From CAZMGY01 sp964565945 [NCBI: uncultured bacterium] (GTDB lineage: Bacteria > GCA-001730085), in contig CAZMGY010000024.1 in the NCBI GenBank assembly GCA_964565945.1, forward strand, positions 1 through 43,598: 43,598 nucleotides of DNA. The letters are read 5' to 3'. Below are positions 34,847 through 42,499 of the stretch, piece after piece. The notes under the pieces are model-generated. The model made no database searches, was not told the origin of the DNA, and worked only from the letters and a program-made list of their open reading frames with translations. Within the stretch, counting starts at the first letter, position 1. Each line of letters opens with the position of its first letter. Made by a program: the position numbers and the translations under genes.

Positions 34847-36475
34847 CTACACTTTCACCTCAATCACAAGGGTTTGCTCCTCTTGCTGAGCTTCACGATA
34901 AATCTCACCCAAGGCTTCCAACGAATCAACACACACATAGTCCAAATGAAACGCCGCTGAATTCTCCTGAAAATCACTATAATGAGGAGTTTGATAGAGC
35001 TCATCAAATTCCTCTTCCGTCAAAGCTTGTTTCATAGGCAACTTGCTAAAAATGCCCCCTCCATTATTGTTGATCACAACGATGCGTATCGGTATATCCG
35101 ACGAAGCTACGGCCTGCAAGGCATTTAGATCATACAATAAAGCTAAATCACCTATCAGAAGTGTCATTGCTTTGTGATGACCTTCGGCAAAACCTAAAGC
35201 TGTCGAAACCACTCCATCAATCCCACTAACCCCTCGATTGGCCGCAACAGGAATGACCCGCTTAACTTGAGGAGCATAACGATCGACATAACGAATCGCC
35301 AAACTGTTCGATACAAATAAAACACTCTCAGCATCCAAATCTTCGATCACGCGGCGATGCACAGCCACCTCCAAATGATCGGAGATATCATAGGTTTCAG
35401 CCAAAGCGTGACCGCAGTTTTGGTTAATTTTTTTAAGCTCCTTCACAAAAGAAGCATTTGCTTTGATTTTAATATCTTTCACTAAGGTTTGACAAAACAA
35501 TGCTGGCGCCACTCTTACATGATGTGTGGACCGATGATGCACGTCATGGCGATGCGCCTCATCAAGAACCGACACACACACGTAGGGTTTTAGATCCACC
35601 ATCCACTGGTGAAGCTTTTTCGAAACAAAACTCCGGCCAAAACAGAGTATATGTTTGACTGGAGGCAACAAGCCCTGCTGTAACATATCTTCGTAATAAA
35701 AAAGAAGGTTTGCATTTTCGGAATGCAAACGCAAACCCGATAACACATCGGGGCACACTGGCCAACCCAAAGCCTCCGCCAGCTGAAGTATAGCAGCAGC
35801 ATCTCGTTCGCTTAAACCCGAACCAGCTAAAATAAGTCCTTGTATTCCTTTTTGAAAAAGTTCAATCAGCTCCTTGGGCAAGTTCGCCTTACAGTAATTG
35901 GGAGAAATTGTATGACACGATGCAAGCAAATGATCGGCATCACTGTTAATATCTGGCTCCAAAGGCTCTCTCCAGCCACAATTGATTTGAACTGGGCCAG
36001 GCAAAGGTCCCTGCGCTAGACGACAAGCTTGACTCACACTTGCGGCCAGATAAGCGTCATCGGTTACACCTTCATTCAGACTTAAGTTATGAAAGTGTCT
36101 GAGATATAAACCAAACAAGCGACTTTGATCCATCGTTTGGTTGGCTCCACAATCTAACATCTCTAAGGGGCGATCCGCCGAGATAACCAGCAAAGGAACT
36201 CGATCCAAAGACGCTTCCGTGACTGCTGGTAAAACATTCGCCACCGCAGTTCCCGAAGTGGTTAACACCGCCGCCGCAGTTTTGGTGGCTCTCGCCCATC
36301 CCAATGCTCTGTAAGCTGCCCCACGCTCATCCACTTGATGGTTCAAAACAACTTTGGGATGCCGTAATGCAGCAACAAGCACCGGACTCAGCCGATATCC
36401 CGATCCAAAAACCATGTATGTCACACCTTGATCCACCAAGGTCTGTACTATTTGGCCGGCCCATTTGTTTTGCAT
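34847..36475 (-). CDS. menD: SEPHCHC synthase
   Basis: A 542-residue thiamine-diphosphate enzyme that condenses isochorismate with 2-oxoglutarate. The N-terminal domain carries VFGSGYRLSPVLVAALRHP (about 21-39) and VDERGAAYRALGWARAT (about 46-62, with the ThDP glutamate). TLLIGDLALLYDLNALQ (about 436-452) and VINNNGGGIFSKLP (about 464-477) form the ThDP/Mg site. I choose ATG 36475 because AGGAG lies nine bases upstream; ATG 36481 (two residues longer) has it only three bases away. A promoter lies ahead of the gene. It is the first gene of menD-menH-menB-menA-menC. Confidence 0.95.
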   Translation of the reverse strand: MQNKWAGQIVQTLVDQGVTYMVFGSGYRLSPVLVAALRHPKVVLNHQVDERGAAYRALGWARATKTAAAVLTTSGTAVANVLPAVTEASLDRVPLLVISADRPLEMLDCGANQTMDQSRLFGLYLRHFHNLSLNEGVTDDAYLAASVSQACRLAQGPLPGPVQINCGWREPLEPDINSDADHLLASCHTISPNYCKANLPKELIELFQKGIQGLILAGSGLSERDAAAILQLAEALGWPVCPDVLSGLRLHSENANLLFYYEDMLQQGLLPPVKHILCFGRSFVSKKLHQWMVDLKPYVCVSVLDEAHRHDVHHRSTHHVRVAPALFCQTLVKDIKIKANASFVKELKKINQNCGHALAETYDISDHLEVAVHRRVIEDLDAESVLFVSNSLAIRYVDRYAPQVKRVIPVAANRGVSGIDGVVSTALGFAEGHHKAMTLLIGDLALLYDLNALQAVASSDIPIRIVVINNNGGGIFSKLPMKQALTEEEFDELYQTPHYSDFQENSAAFHLDYVCVDSLEALGEIYREAQQEEQTLVIEVKV

Positions 36476-36740
36476 ATGCATTCACTCCTTCACGCCACAA
36501 TATCTTCCAAGTTTTTTTTCGCCTTGATATCGTTACTGTTTAATAGCGCAGAATATCATACTGTATTTTTAGCCCCTTGGTGTAACGTTCAATTTAGGAT
36601 GGGGCCCCAAAAACCCAATAAAGGCTTGCAAAGAAATATAAGAACCTGCCCCATTCCTACATGTGCTTTTCATTGATTATCTTTTGCCCAGGTGTCTATC
36701 ATACAATGCAAAGTATAGCTTATCAAAAGAGTGTTTTAAA
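36476..36740 (-). promoter_or_regulatory. Internal men promoter and long menD leader
   Basis: Between menF and menD lies a 265-base gap in an otherwise tightly packed operon. Just after the menF stop, TTGATA (36726-36721), a 17-base spacer and TATGAT (36703-36698) form a good promoter on the minus strand. This predicts a leader of about 200 bases. It holds the palindrome GGGGCCCC (36601-36608 area) and a possible long-range stem, AGGA-TGGGGC with GCCCCATCCT. A 21-codon frame (MGQVLIFLCKPLLGFWGPIL, 36589-36654) has no ribosome site and may be a remnant. I see no known riboswitch. Confidence 0.5.
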
Positions 36741-38102
36741 TTAAGAAACGACATCAATAAAATTAGCAATTTTATTTTCGATTTCGTTCCACTCGGCCTC
36801 TGGCGAAGACCCTTTCACAATCCCAGCTCCCGAAAACAGGTGCATTTTTGCGCCTTTGACTAAGGCCGATCGAATCGCCACAGCAAACTCAACCTCATCG
36901 CGAGCAACCCAACCTACCAAGCCACTATACCATCCTCGCTCGAAAGGTTCCCAGTCACGAATCAGTTGCAAAGCCTTTTCACGGGGCGTACCCCCCAAGG
37001 CAGGTGTAGGATGCAAAACCTGAACCAACTGCTTATCACTCACAGTTTCTTTTAATAAGCCCTTAACCCCCGCAAACAGATGCTGACCGCGATGCAACTT
37101 AATCAACGATACTTCGCGGTTAACACGCAAACTTTCGGTCAACGGTTCAAGATCCTGCATGATTTGCTCAATCACAAAACGATGCTCCTGAATATCTTTG
37201 TGCGAACTCATTAGTTCGATGGATAATAAACGGTCTTCCGCTTCCGTTGCCCCTCGAGGCCGTGTTCCAGCCAAAGCTTCACTGCGAATCAAGCGTTGCT
37301 TACGTTGATACAACCTTTCGGGGCTAACACCAATAAAAGCTGCTTGGGGGTTCAATTGGAAACAAAACTGATAACAATCTTGAGTGGTCAGAGAGAGTTG
37401 ACGTAACAAGCGAATAGCGTCGATTTCTTGCTCACAGATCAAAGAAGACCGACGCGCCATCACAACTTTTTGCAAATCGCAACGATTGATTTCATCTAAA
37501 ACAAGACCTATCGTTTGCAACCATTCGTGATGCTTAGGAAAGTCTTGACGGTCCAAACACGATAGCTGGTAAACACTGTCGTCACTTTGTTCCGGCCAGC
37601 AAACGCGATCCATATTTGCAAGAGCCTTGAGCTTAGTTTTTTCAAACTGTTCTTCATCTTCGCCCCAGACATTGCAGGCCAAATACATCCCACGCGAACT
37701 GAGTCCAAGCTCGATAAGAGGCAAGACAAAGTACGATTGAGCTAAATCGCCCCATAACTCATCGCTCTGCATATGATCAAAAAAAGGAATACCCCCCAAG
37801 TAACGCTGCTGAGGAAACTCTGGGTGGAGTCGTTCTTGCATCAAAGCCCAATAATCCACCGCATCATTGACGCTCGACAAACATATATGATCCGCCACAC
37901 CGAGACCCGCCATGACAAATTCATCTCCCCTGTCTCGCCAATAAAAACGCTCTATTTCACACGATTGCTTCTCTAACCAATGCAAAACATCACCCGAATC
38001 AACTCTCATCTCAACGCGCTGAGCTTGCTGAGATCGATAAACGAGAGCCCTAAGGTTATTTTTAAAAACATCTAAGTGAACCATATCAAACATAACGGAC
38101 AT
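36741..38102 (-). CDS. menF: Isochorismate synthase
   Basis: A 453-residue chorismate-binding enzyme that makes isochorismate for menaquinone. Marks: LQKVVMARRSSLICEQ (about 219-234), SPERLYQRKQRLIRSEALAG (about 269-288) followed by TRPRG, ELMSSHKDIQEHRFVIEQIM, HPTPALGGTPREKAL (about 362-376) and YSGLVGWVARDEVEFAVAIR (about 393-412). Start ATG 38102 overlaps the ubiE stop as TAATG; longer frames from TTG 38117 are less likely. An entC-type siderophore role is possible in principle, but the operon argues for menaquinone. Confidence 0.93.
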   Translation of the reverse strand: MSVMFDMVHLDVFKNNLRALVYRSQQAQRVEMRVDSGDVLHWLEKQSCEIERFYWRDRGDEFVMAGLGVADHICLSSVNDAVDYWALMQERLHPEFPQQRYLGGIPFFDHMQSDELWGDLAQSYFVLPLIELGLSSRGMYLACNVWGEDEEQFEKTKLKALANMDRVCWPEQSDDSVYQLSCLDRQDFPKHHEWLQTIGLVLDEINRCDLQKVVMARRSSLICEQEIDAIRLLRQLSLTTQDCYQFCFQLNPQAAFIGVSPERLYQRKQRLIRSEALAGTRPRGATEAEDRLLSIELMSSHKDIQEHRFVIEQIMQDLEPLTESLRVNREVSLIKLHRGQHLFAGVKGLLKETVSDKQLVQVLHPTPALGGTPREKALQLIRDWEPFERGWYSGLVGWVARDEVEFAVAIRSALVKGAKMHLFSGAGIVKGSSPEAEWNEIENKIANFIDVVS

Positions 38103-38803
38103 TATTTTTCGGCACAATAAATATTTGCAATGCCAAAGGTTAAGGGCTTAAGCCTCACCGAAAAAAAGCCACTTTGTTTCAAAATATCCGCAAAACGCTC
38201 GCCATAAGGAAAGGCTTCCACAGATTGATTCAAGTAAGCATAAGCTTCACGATCGCCCGACAACAATCCCCCAATCCAAGGCAAAACGTAACGAAAATAA
38301 ATCAAATACGGCCAACGGATCAAGGGATTTTTTGGCAAAGAAAATTCTAAAATCAAAAGCCTTCCTCCCTCATTAAGAACACGAAACATATCGCGAATCG
38401 CTTTCTCATAATCGGGAATATTGCGAATACCAAAGGCAATGGTCACCACATCAAAGGATTCATCCTCGAAAGGAAGTTCTTCCGCATTCGCCACCTCGAC
38501 CGTTGCTACAGAATGATAGCCTTTGTGATCTATTTTCACCTGAGCTTGTTTAAGCATTTCTTGCGACATATCTAGGCCCACGGCTTTCTGGACATCTTGC
38601 ACTCCATCCAAAGCCGTCAACATCACGTCCCCTGTTCCTGTCGCAACATCAAGCAAATGAATGTTTTTCCTATTAGGAATAAATTGGAGTAATTTTTTGC
38701 GCCACACAACATCTTGGCGCCCAGACAAAAGCCGATTCAACAAATCGTAACGGTGCGCGATACGATCAAACATAGGCCAAACAGCCGAACGTTGTTGAAC
38801 CAT
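38102..38803 (-). CDS. ubiE: Demethylmenaquinone methyltransferase UbiE/MenG
   Basis: A 233-residue SAM methyltransferase that completes menaquinone (and ubiquinone, if made). N-terminal FDRIAHRYDLLNRLLSGRQD (about 12-31) and the SAM motif HLLDVATGTGDVMLTALDG (about 49-67) are typical, as are VVTIAFGIRNIPDYEKAIRD (about 122-141) and LLSGDREAYAYLNQSVEAFP (about 181-200). ATG 38803 has GAGGAAGG seven bases upstream and overlaps the stop of the preceding gene as TAATG. In a menaquinone-only organism it would be called menG. Confidence 0.94.
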   Translation of the reverse strand: MVQQRSAVWPMFDRIAHRYDLLNRLLSGRQDVVWRKKLLQFIPNRKNIHLLDVATGTGDVMLTALDGVQDVQKAVGLDMSQEMLKQAQVKIDHKGYHSVATVEVANAEELPFEDESFDVVTIAFGIRNIPDYEKAIRDMFRVLNEGGRLLILEFSLPKNPLIRWPYLIYFRYVLPWIGGLLSGDREAYAYLNQSVEAFPYGERFADILKQSGFFSVRLKPLTFGIANIYCAEK

Positions 38804-39222
38804 TAAGATACCTTCCTCAAACTCACACACGAAGCAATTTTTGGCATTTCAGAAGGAGGCAAAAGTTCTGTTCGAACGCTCACCACAGCATGTTCATCCC
38901 AATTGATTGACATAATACGACACGTTTGCTGATCATAAGCTTCACCCAAATAAACTTGGAGCGACAATTGCAAACCTTGCCACTGCATGTACAACAAGAA
39001 CTGATCTTCGTGAGTGTCAGCAATCTCTTCGAAGGTGCCTCTCACTTCATCCCATGACAAAGTCTGAATATCGTCCACATGTCGTCCATAAAGAAACGAT
39101 ACAAACGCATTATTGGCACCAATCGACTTTTGACACGTGTCTTTATGATAATCAAAATGAATGAGCCCCTGTTCGGAAGTTACCTGAAATTCAGCAATAG
39201 CTCGGGTGTCTTGACAAGGCAT
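38803..39222 (-). CDS. Hypothetical soluble protein heading the men operon
   Basis: A 139-residue acidic protein without membrane segments. Stretches such as NNAFVSFLYGRHVDDIQTLS and the alternating strand/helix pattern recall a PAS-like sensory fold, but I see no diagnostic motif. It overlaps ubiE by one base (TAATG) and follows an extended -10 promoter, so it is the first gene of the men operon. A regulatory or quinone-related role is possible by context only. Confidence 0.7.
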   Translation of the reverse strand: MPCQDTRAIAEFQVTSEQGLIHFDYHKDTCQKSIGANNAFVSFLYGRHVDDIQTLSWDEVRGTFEEIADTHEDQFLLYMQWQGLQLSLQVYLGEAYDQQTCRIMSINWDEHAVVSVRTELLPPSEMPKIASCVSLRKVS

Positions 39223-39265
39223 GAGTACAACTTCCCCTTTAGTTAAGCCTGTTTAACTCGCAACC

Positions 39266-39274
39266 ATTATACCA
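39266..39274 (-). promoter_or_regulatory. Extended -10 promoter of the ubiE-men operon
   Basis: On the minus strand TGG-TATAAT (39274-39266) is a perfect extended -10 element 43 bases upstream of the hypothetical gene's ATG. No convincing -35 box is seen, as expected for extended -10 promoters. It is back to back with the DoxX-CSD promoters. Confidence 0.6.
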
Positions 39275-39279
39275 TAAAA

Positions 39280-39415
39280 ATGACCTGGTTATCTTTACAA
39301 TATGCTATAATTTTGGCCATAGTAGAGTGAAGGGGTTCTATTTAGTTCGTGACCTATTTATTTTTAATATGCTATAATTCTGATCATACGAGGGTGAAAG
39401 CGCCCTATGAGGGGA
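39280..39415 (+). repeat. Tandem promoter/stem-loop repeats ahead of the DoxX-CSD gene
   Basis: Two copies of a 67-base unit (39280-39346 and 39349-39415). Each has TGACCT, then AATATGCTATAAT (extended -10, TATAAT at 39306-39311 and 39373-39378), then CATA and a 16-base hairpin. Copy 1 hairpin: AGAGTGAAGGGGTTCT (39324-39339). Copy 2: AGGGTGAAAGCGCCCT (39391-39406). Stem positions change from A-U and G-U in copy 1 to G-C pairs in copy 2, so pairing is kept. Both transcripts would start with a 5' stem-loop. After copy 2, GGGAG and CTCCC could pair in a second hairpin. Confidence 0.65.
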
Positions 39416-39479
39416 GGGAATTAAATATAATTTTATCTCCCTAAACTTATTTACAATGGCTAACAAAGGAGTTATCTCA

Positions 39480-40106
39480 ATGATTCAATCAAAAACCAAT
39501 CTCGGTCTACTTATACTACGATTAGGACTGGGCATTATGTTCATTATTCATGGTTATCCTAAAATCAGTGCAGGTATTGAAGGATGGACTGGCCTTGGAA
39601 GTGTGCTGGGCAAGTTAGGTATCACATTCGCCCCAGCATTTTGGGGATTTATGGGCGCTTTTGCCGAATTTGCAGGAGGCATCTTTTTGGTCTTAGGCAT
39701 TCTTCATGTTCCCTCCTGTGCGATGCTCTTTTTCACAATGGTCGTCTCCACTGTCTACCATGTTTCTAATGGTGATTCTTTCAACATTGTGTCTCACCCC
39801 CTAACCTTAGCTTTGATTTTCTTAGGCCTCCTCTTTACTGGATCTGGATCTTGCTCCTTAGCTCCTTGCAGACGAAAAACATCTAAAAGCAGCGGTGGCT
39901 CCCAACAAACAGGGAAAGTGAAGCGTATTCTTCGCAACAAAGGATTTGGTTTTATCACCGATACCGATGGTAAACAAATTTTCTTTCATCAAACGGCCGT
40001 TATTCAAGGTCGTTTTGAGCAAATGCGCGAAGGCCAATCGGTGTCCTTCACGATTAAACACACTCCTAAGGGACCTAATGCAATCAATATTCGTTCACAA
40101 AGTTAG
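39480..40106 (+). CDS. DoxX-family membrane protein fused to a cold-shock domain
   Basis: A 208-residue fusion. Residues 1-125 have the DoxX pattern with four hydrophobic helices (LGLLILRLGLGIMFIIHGYP, FAEFAGGIFLVLGIL, AMLFFTMVVSTVYH, LTLALIFLGLLFTGSG). A linker rich in Lys/Ser (126-142) leads to a cold-shock domain at 143-206: GKVKRILRNKGFGFIT with RNP1 KGFGFI, and QIFFHQTAV with RNP2, ending KGPNAINI. The frame is continuous. ATG 39480 is chosen because AAAGGAG lies eight bases upstream. DoxX proteins take part in redox/oxidative responses; CSDs bind RNA or ssDNA. The CSD should face the cytoplasm. Function of the combination is unknown. Confidence 0.9.
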   Translation: MIQSKTNLGLLILRLGLGIMFIIHGYPKISAGIEGWTGLGSVLGKLGITFAPAFWGFMGAFAEFAGGIFLVLGILHVPSCAMLFFTMVVSTVYHVSNGDSFNIVSHPLTLALIFLGLLFTGSGSCSLAPCRRKTSKSSGGSQQTGKVKRILRNKGFGFITDTDGKQIFFHQTAVIQGRFEQMREGQSVSFTIKHTPKGPNAINIRSQS

Positions 40107-40118
40107 GAGACATAAAGC

Positions 40119-40436
40119 ATGATGCACATTATTCGTTACCTTCAAAACAAATGGCAAGTATCCTTGTGGGGGTTTGTGGCTATATTTGTGACTTTTGCTT
40201 TGGCAGGAAGTTCCGTGGTTAAACTAAAAGACCTCATATTAAACTTTATTCTCCCTGGAGATGCCCCCACATGGTTGCGTAGCATCACCTATCTCGCTCT
40301 GATTTTCCCTCTTTATCAAATCCTTCTGGTTTTCTATGGAACATTGCTAGGACAATTTTCTTTTTTCTGGGAAAAAGAAAAGAAAATTTGGGGGGGGGTA
40401 GTCCGCTTAATCCGTGGGCGTAAAAAATCTCTCTAA
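40119..40436 (+). CDS. Small membrane protein (resembles DUF6787)
   Basis: A 105-residue protein with two or three hydrophobic segments (VSLWGFVAIFVTFALAGSSV and YLALIFPLYQILLVFYGTLL), then GQFSFFWEKEKKIW and a basic tail. The GQF-FWEKEK ending resembles the small DUF6787 group; I am not certain. Twelve bases separate it from the DoxX-CSD gene, so the two are co-transcribed. Codons 91-93 are a run of nine Gs (40390-40398). A one-base slip would change the last 15 residues. Its 3' end overlaps hslR on the other strand by 30 bases. Confidence 0.75.
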   Translation: MMHIIRYLQNKWQVSLWGFVAIFVTFALAGSSVVKLKDLILNFILPGDAPTWLRSITYLALIFPLYQILLVFYGTLLGQFSFFWEKEKKIWGGVVRLIRGRKKSL

Positions 40437-40799
40437 GTCACGCCTCTCTTTTTTGGTGGGTCGTCCAGCTCCAGGATATCTTTGAGGCACAGGCAACCGC
40501 CGAATAACGGCATAGTGCTCTAACACCTCTTCCAGTGTGGTTTCTTTCACATAATCCACCGCCAATTTGGCTCCAACGCGCTTGTCTAAAAGCGCCAGCA
40601 CCTCAAATTCACGCCACACACCCTCTTTTTTAACAGATACGCTCAGGCCCACTTGAACTTTACGGGAAGGTTTAATGTTTTGGCCATCAACTTTCACACG
40701 ACCCCGCTTGCATTTATCGGTGGCGAGGCTACGTGTTTTAAAAATACGCACCGCCCACAGCCAAGTATCAAAACGAACATTTTCGGAAATCTGATTCAT
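40407..40799 (-). CDS. hslR: S4-domain RNA-binding heat-shock protein (Hsp15-like)
   Basis: A 130-residue protein with an N-terminal S4 domain: FDTWLWAVRIFKTRSLATDK (about 10-29), KRGRVKVDGQNIKPSRKVQV and VKKEGVWREFEVLAL. The C terminus is basic (RYPGAGRPTKKERRDLERF), as in Hsp15, which binds the 50S subunit carrying a stalled nascent chain. Length agrees with E. coli HslR (133). It is divergent from msrA, another stress gene, with 122 bases between them. Confidence 0.92.
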   Translation of the reverse strand: MNQISENVRFDTWLWAVRIFKTRSLATDKCKRGRVKVDGQNIKPSRKVQVGLSVSVKKEGVWREFEVLALLDKRVGAKLAVDYVKETTLEEVLEHYAVIRRLPVPQRYPGAGRPTKKERRDLERFFTPTD

Positions 40800-40908
40800 A
40801 ATGGAATATTGTATGCGAAAAGTGCGGAAAAGTTAAGACATCATCTGAATAGTGGTGTCGGTTAACAAACAAGTCTCGATCAACCCTGTCAAATCTTGCA
40901 AAAATATG

Positions 40909-40922
40909 TATAATAGCACGTA
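40909..40922 (+). promoter_or_regulatory. msrA promoter placing transcription start at the upstream ATG
   Basis: A perfect TATAAT lies at 40909-40914. Transcription would start about 40921-40922, exactly at the first msrA ATG (40922). The long form would thus come from a leaderless mRNA. The -35 region is weak (CTGTCA-like). Confidence 0.5.
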
Positions 40923-41548
40923 TGCAAGGGCTTTTAAAATATAGACTTATCATTGTTTGGGGATTGGCGCTCCTATCTTTTTGGGGCATCTCAGAAAGGG
41001 GATCTACGATGAACGCATCACCACACGAGGTCACAACATTTGCGGGAGGTTGCTTTTGGTGTATGGAAGCGCCATTTGATCACCTCGAAGGCGTTCAAGA
41101 CACCATTGTGGGCTATATGGGAGGACAAACCCCGAACCCAACCTATAAAGATATCTCGACCAGTCAAACTGGCCATGCCGAAGTCATCCAGGTTCATTAT
41201 GACCCTGACAAAGTCTCCTACAAGGCTCTTCTCAAAGTTTTTTGGCGCAACATTGACCCTACAACCATGAGCCAACAGTTTGCCGACCGAGGCAATCAAT
41301 ACCGCACCGCCATTTTTTATCACAATGACCTACAGCAAAAGCTCGCCCTTGCATCCAAACAAGACCTTGAGGCATCAGGCAAATTCAAAGATCCTATTGT
41401 GACCGAAATTAGCCCCGCCTCAACGTTTTACCGTGCCGAAGAATCCCACCAAGACTACTATCTCAAGAACCCATTTCATTACAAAAATTACAGCCACGGG
41501 TCAGGGCGTGTTCCCTACTTGAAAAAAATATGGGGAGAATCTTCTTGA
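40922..41548 (+). CDS. msrA: Methionine-S-sulfoxide reductase MsrA, with an N-terminal hydrophobic segment
   Basis: The long form has 208 residues. The catalytic motif is FAGGCFWCMEAPFD (about 40-53), with GGQTPNPTYKDISTSQTGHA (about 68-87) and the HxDYY segment SHQDYYLKNP. It reduces S-methionine sulfoxide. Residues 1-26 (KYRLIIVWGLALLSFWGI) look like a signal or anchor. ATG 40922 has no ribosome site and sits at the predicted transcription start. ATG 41009 (MNASPHEVTTF) has AAAGGGGA six bases upstream and gives a 179-residue complete cytosolic enzyme. Both forms may be made. msrB (27571-28035) shows the same design. Confidence 0.93.
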   Translation: MQGLLKYRLIIVWGLALLSFWGISERGSTMNASPHEVTTFAGGCFWCMEAPFDHLEGVQDTIVGYMGGQTPNPTYKDISTSQTGHAEVIQVHYDPDKVSYKALLKVFWRNIDPTTMSQQFADRGNQYRTAIFYHNDLQQKLALASKQDLEASGKFKDPIVTEISPASTFYRAEESHQDYYLKNPFHYKNYSHGSGRVPYLKKIWGESS

Positions 41549-41744
41549 GTTCACACGCAACGCAAACGCCAGTGAAACTGAGATGGCGTCCCACACATTC
41601 AATTCAAGCCAAAGTCTATTCGAGAGTGCCCCCCCCCCACCACACAGTGGTCTGAGATCATCAAACTGCGACAGAAATACTCTATAAATACTCGCTCGCT
41701 ACTGGCAGAATGCCTTAAACATTTTAAACTAAAGGAACCAAATT
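41549..41744. other. Intergenic gap with a C10 tract and a small hairpin
   Basis: Ten Cs (41629-41638) are followed directly by ACCAC-ACA-GTGGT (41639-41651), a perfect 5-bp hairpin. A TATAAA box lies at 41683-41688, 57 bases upstream of the SDR start codon, without a clear -35 box. The tract is too far from the box to be the usual spacer-length switch. I see no gene in this gap. Confidence 0.45.
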
Positions 41745-42479
41745 ATGCCCACCTTACTTATTTTAGGAGCTACATCGGATATTGCCCAAGCCTGCGCTTA
41801 CCGCTTTGCCCAAGAAAATTTTTCTCTTTTGTTAGCCGCCAGAAACGTCGAACGCCTGGAAATCTTGCAAAAAGATATTCAAATCAAGCACCAAGTTGAC
41901 GTTCACCTTTTCGAGTTTGATGCATGTCAATTTAAAACCCACGCTGATTTCTATAACTCTCTACCTCAGAAACCCGATACTGTCTTAGTATGTTTTGGTT
42001 ATTTGGGAGACCATCAAAAGTTTGGTCAAGATTTTAATGAAGCCCATAAAATCATTAATATCAACTTAACAGGAACTATCTCCATTAGCGACATCGTCGC
42101 CAACGACCTGGAAAAACGTCAAACAGGAACATTGATTGGGGTAAGCTCCGTTGCCGGAGACCGCGGACGCAAAGGCAACTATATCTATGGTGCCACTAAA
42201 GCCGCTTATCAAACTTATTTGAGTGGACTTCGCCAAAGGCTCTTTGCTAAAAAAGTGCATGTACTGGATGCGCGGCCAGGTTTTATTGCCACCAAAATGA
42301 CGGCTGACCTCAATGCGCCAAAAGCTTTGGTCGCCTATCCAAAAACCGTCGCTAATGATATTTGGAAAGCTTATCACAAACGAAAGAATGTTCTTTATAC
42401 ACCTTGGTTTTGGTTTTGGATTATGCTCATCATCAAACTGATCCCCACTCCACTTTTCAAACGCTTAAGTTTAAGGTAA
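41745..42479 (+). CDS. Short-chain dehydrogenase/reductase, DprE2-like
   Basis: A 244-residue NAD(P)-dependent reductase. The nucleotide site is LLILGATSDIAQACAYRFA (about 4-22). The active site is SSVAGDRGRKGNYIYGATKA (about 137-156), with Ser, Tyr and Lys (YxxxK), and ARPGFIATKM follows (about 184-193). The SSVAGxR..NYxYG form and the C-terminal hydrophobic segment (YTPWFWFWIMLIIKLIPTPL) resemble DprE2, which completes the decaprenyl-phospho-ribose 2'-epimerisation in mycobacteria, and related proteobacterial reductases. No DprE1 partner is in the window, so the substrate is open. AAAGGA precedes ATG 41745. Confidence 0.85.
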   Translation: MPTLLILGATSDIAQACAYRFAQENFSLLLAARNVERLEILQKDIQIKHQVDVHLFEFDACQFKTHADFYNSLPQKPDTVLVCFGYLGDHQKFGQDFNEAHKIININLTGTISISDIVANDLEKRQTGTLIGVSSVAGDRGRKGNYIYGATKAAYQTYLSGLRQRLFAKKVHVLDARPGFIATKMTADLNAPKALVAYPKTVANDIWKAYHKRKNVLYTPWFWFWIMLIIKLIPTPLFKRLSLR

Positions 42480-42499
42480 GCCCTGATAAAATAAACTCG

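Noticed and set aside
36589-36654. Leader peptide controlling menD
   Set aside because: The 21-codon frame lacks a ribosome site and has no run of regulatory codons.
41629-41688. Phase-variable promoter spacer
   Set aside because: The C10 tract lies about 45 bases upstream of the only -10-like box, too far to set -35/-10 spacing.
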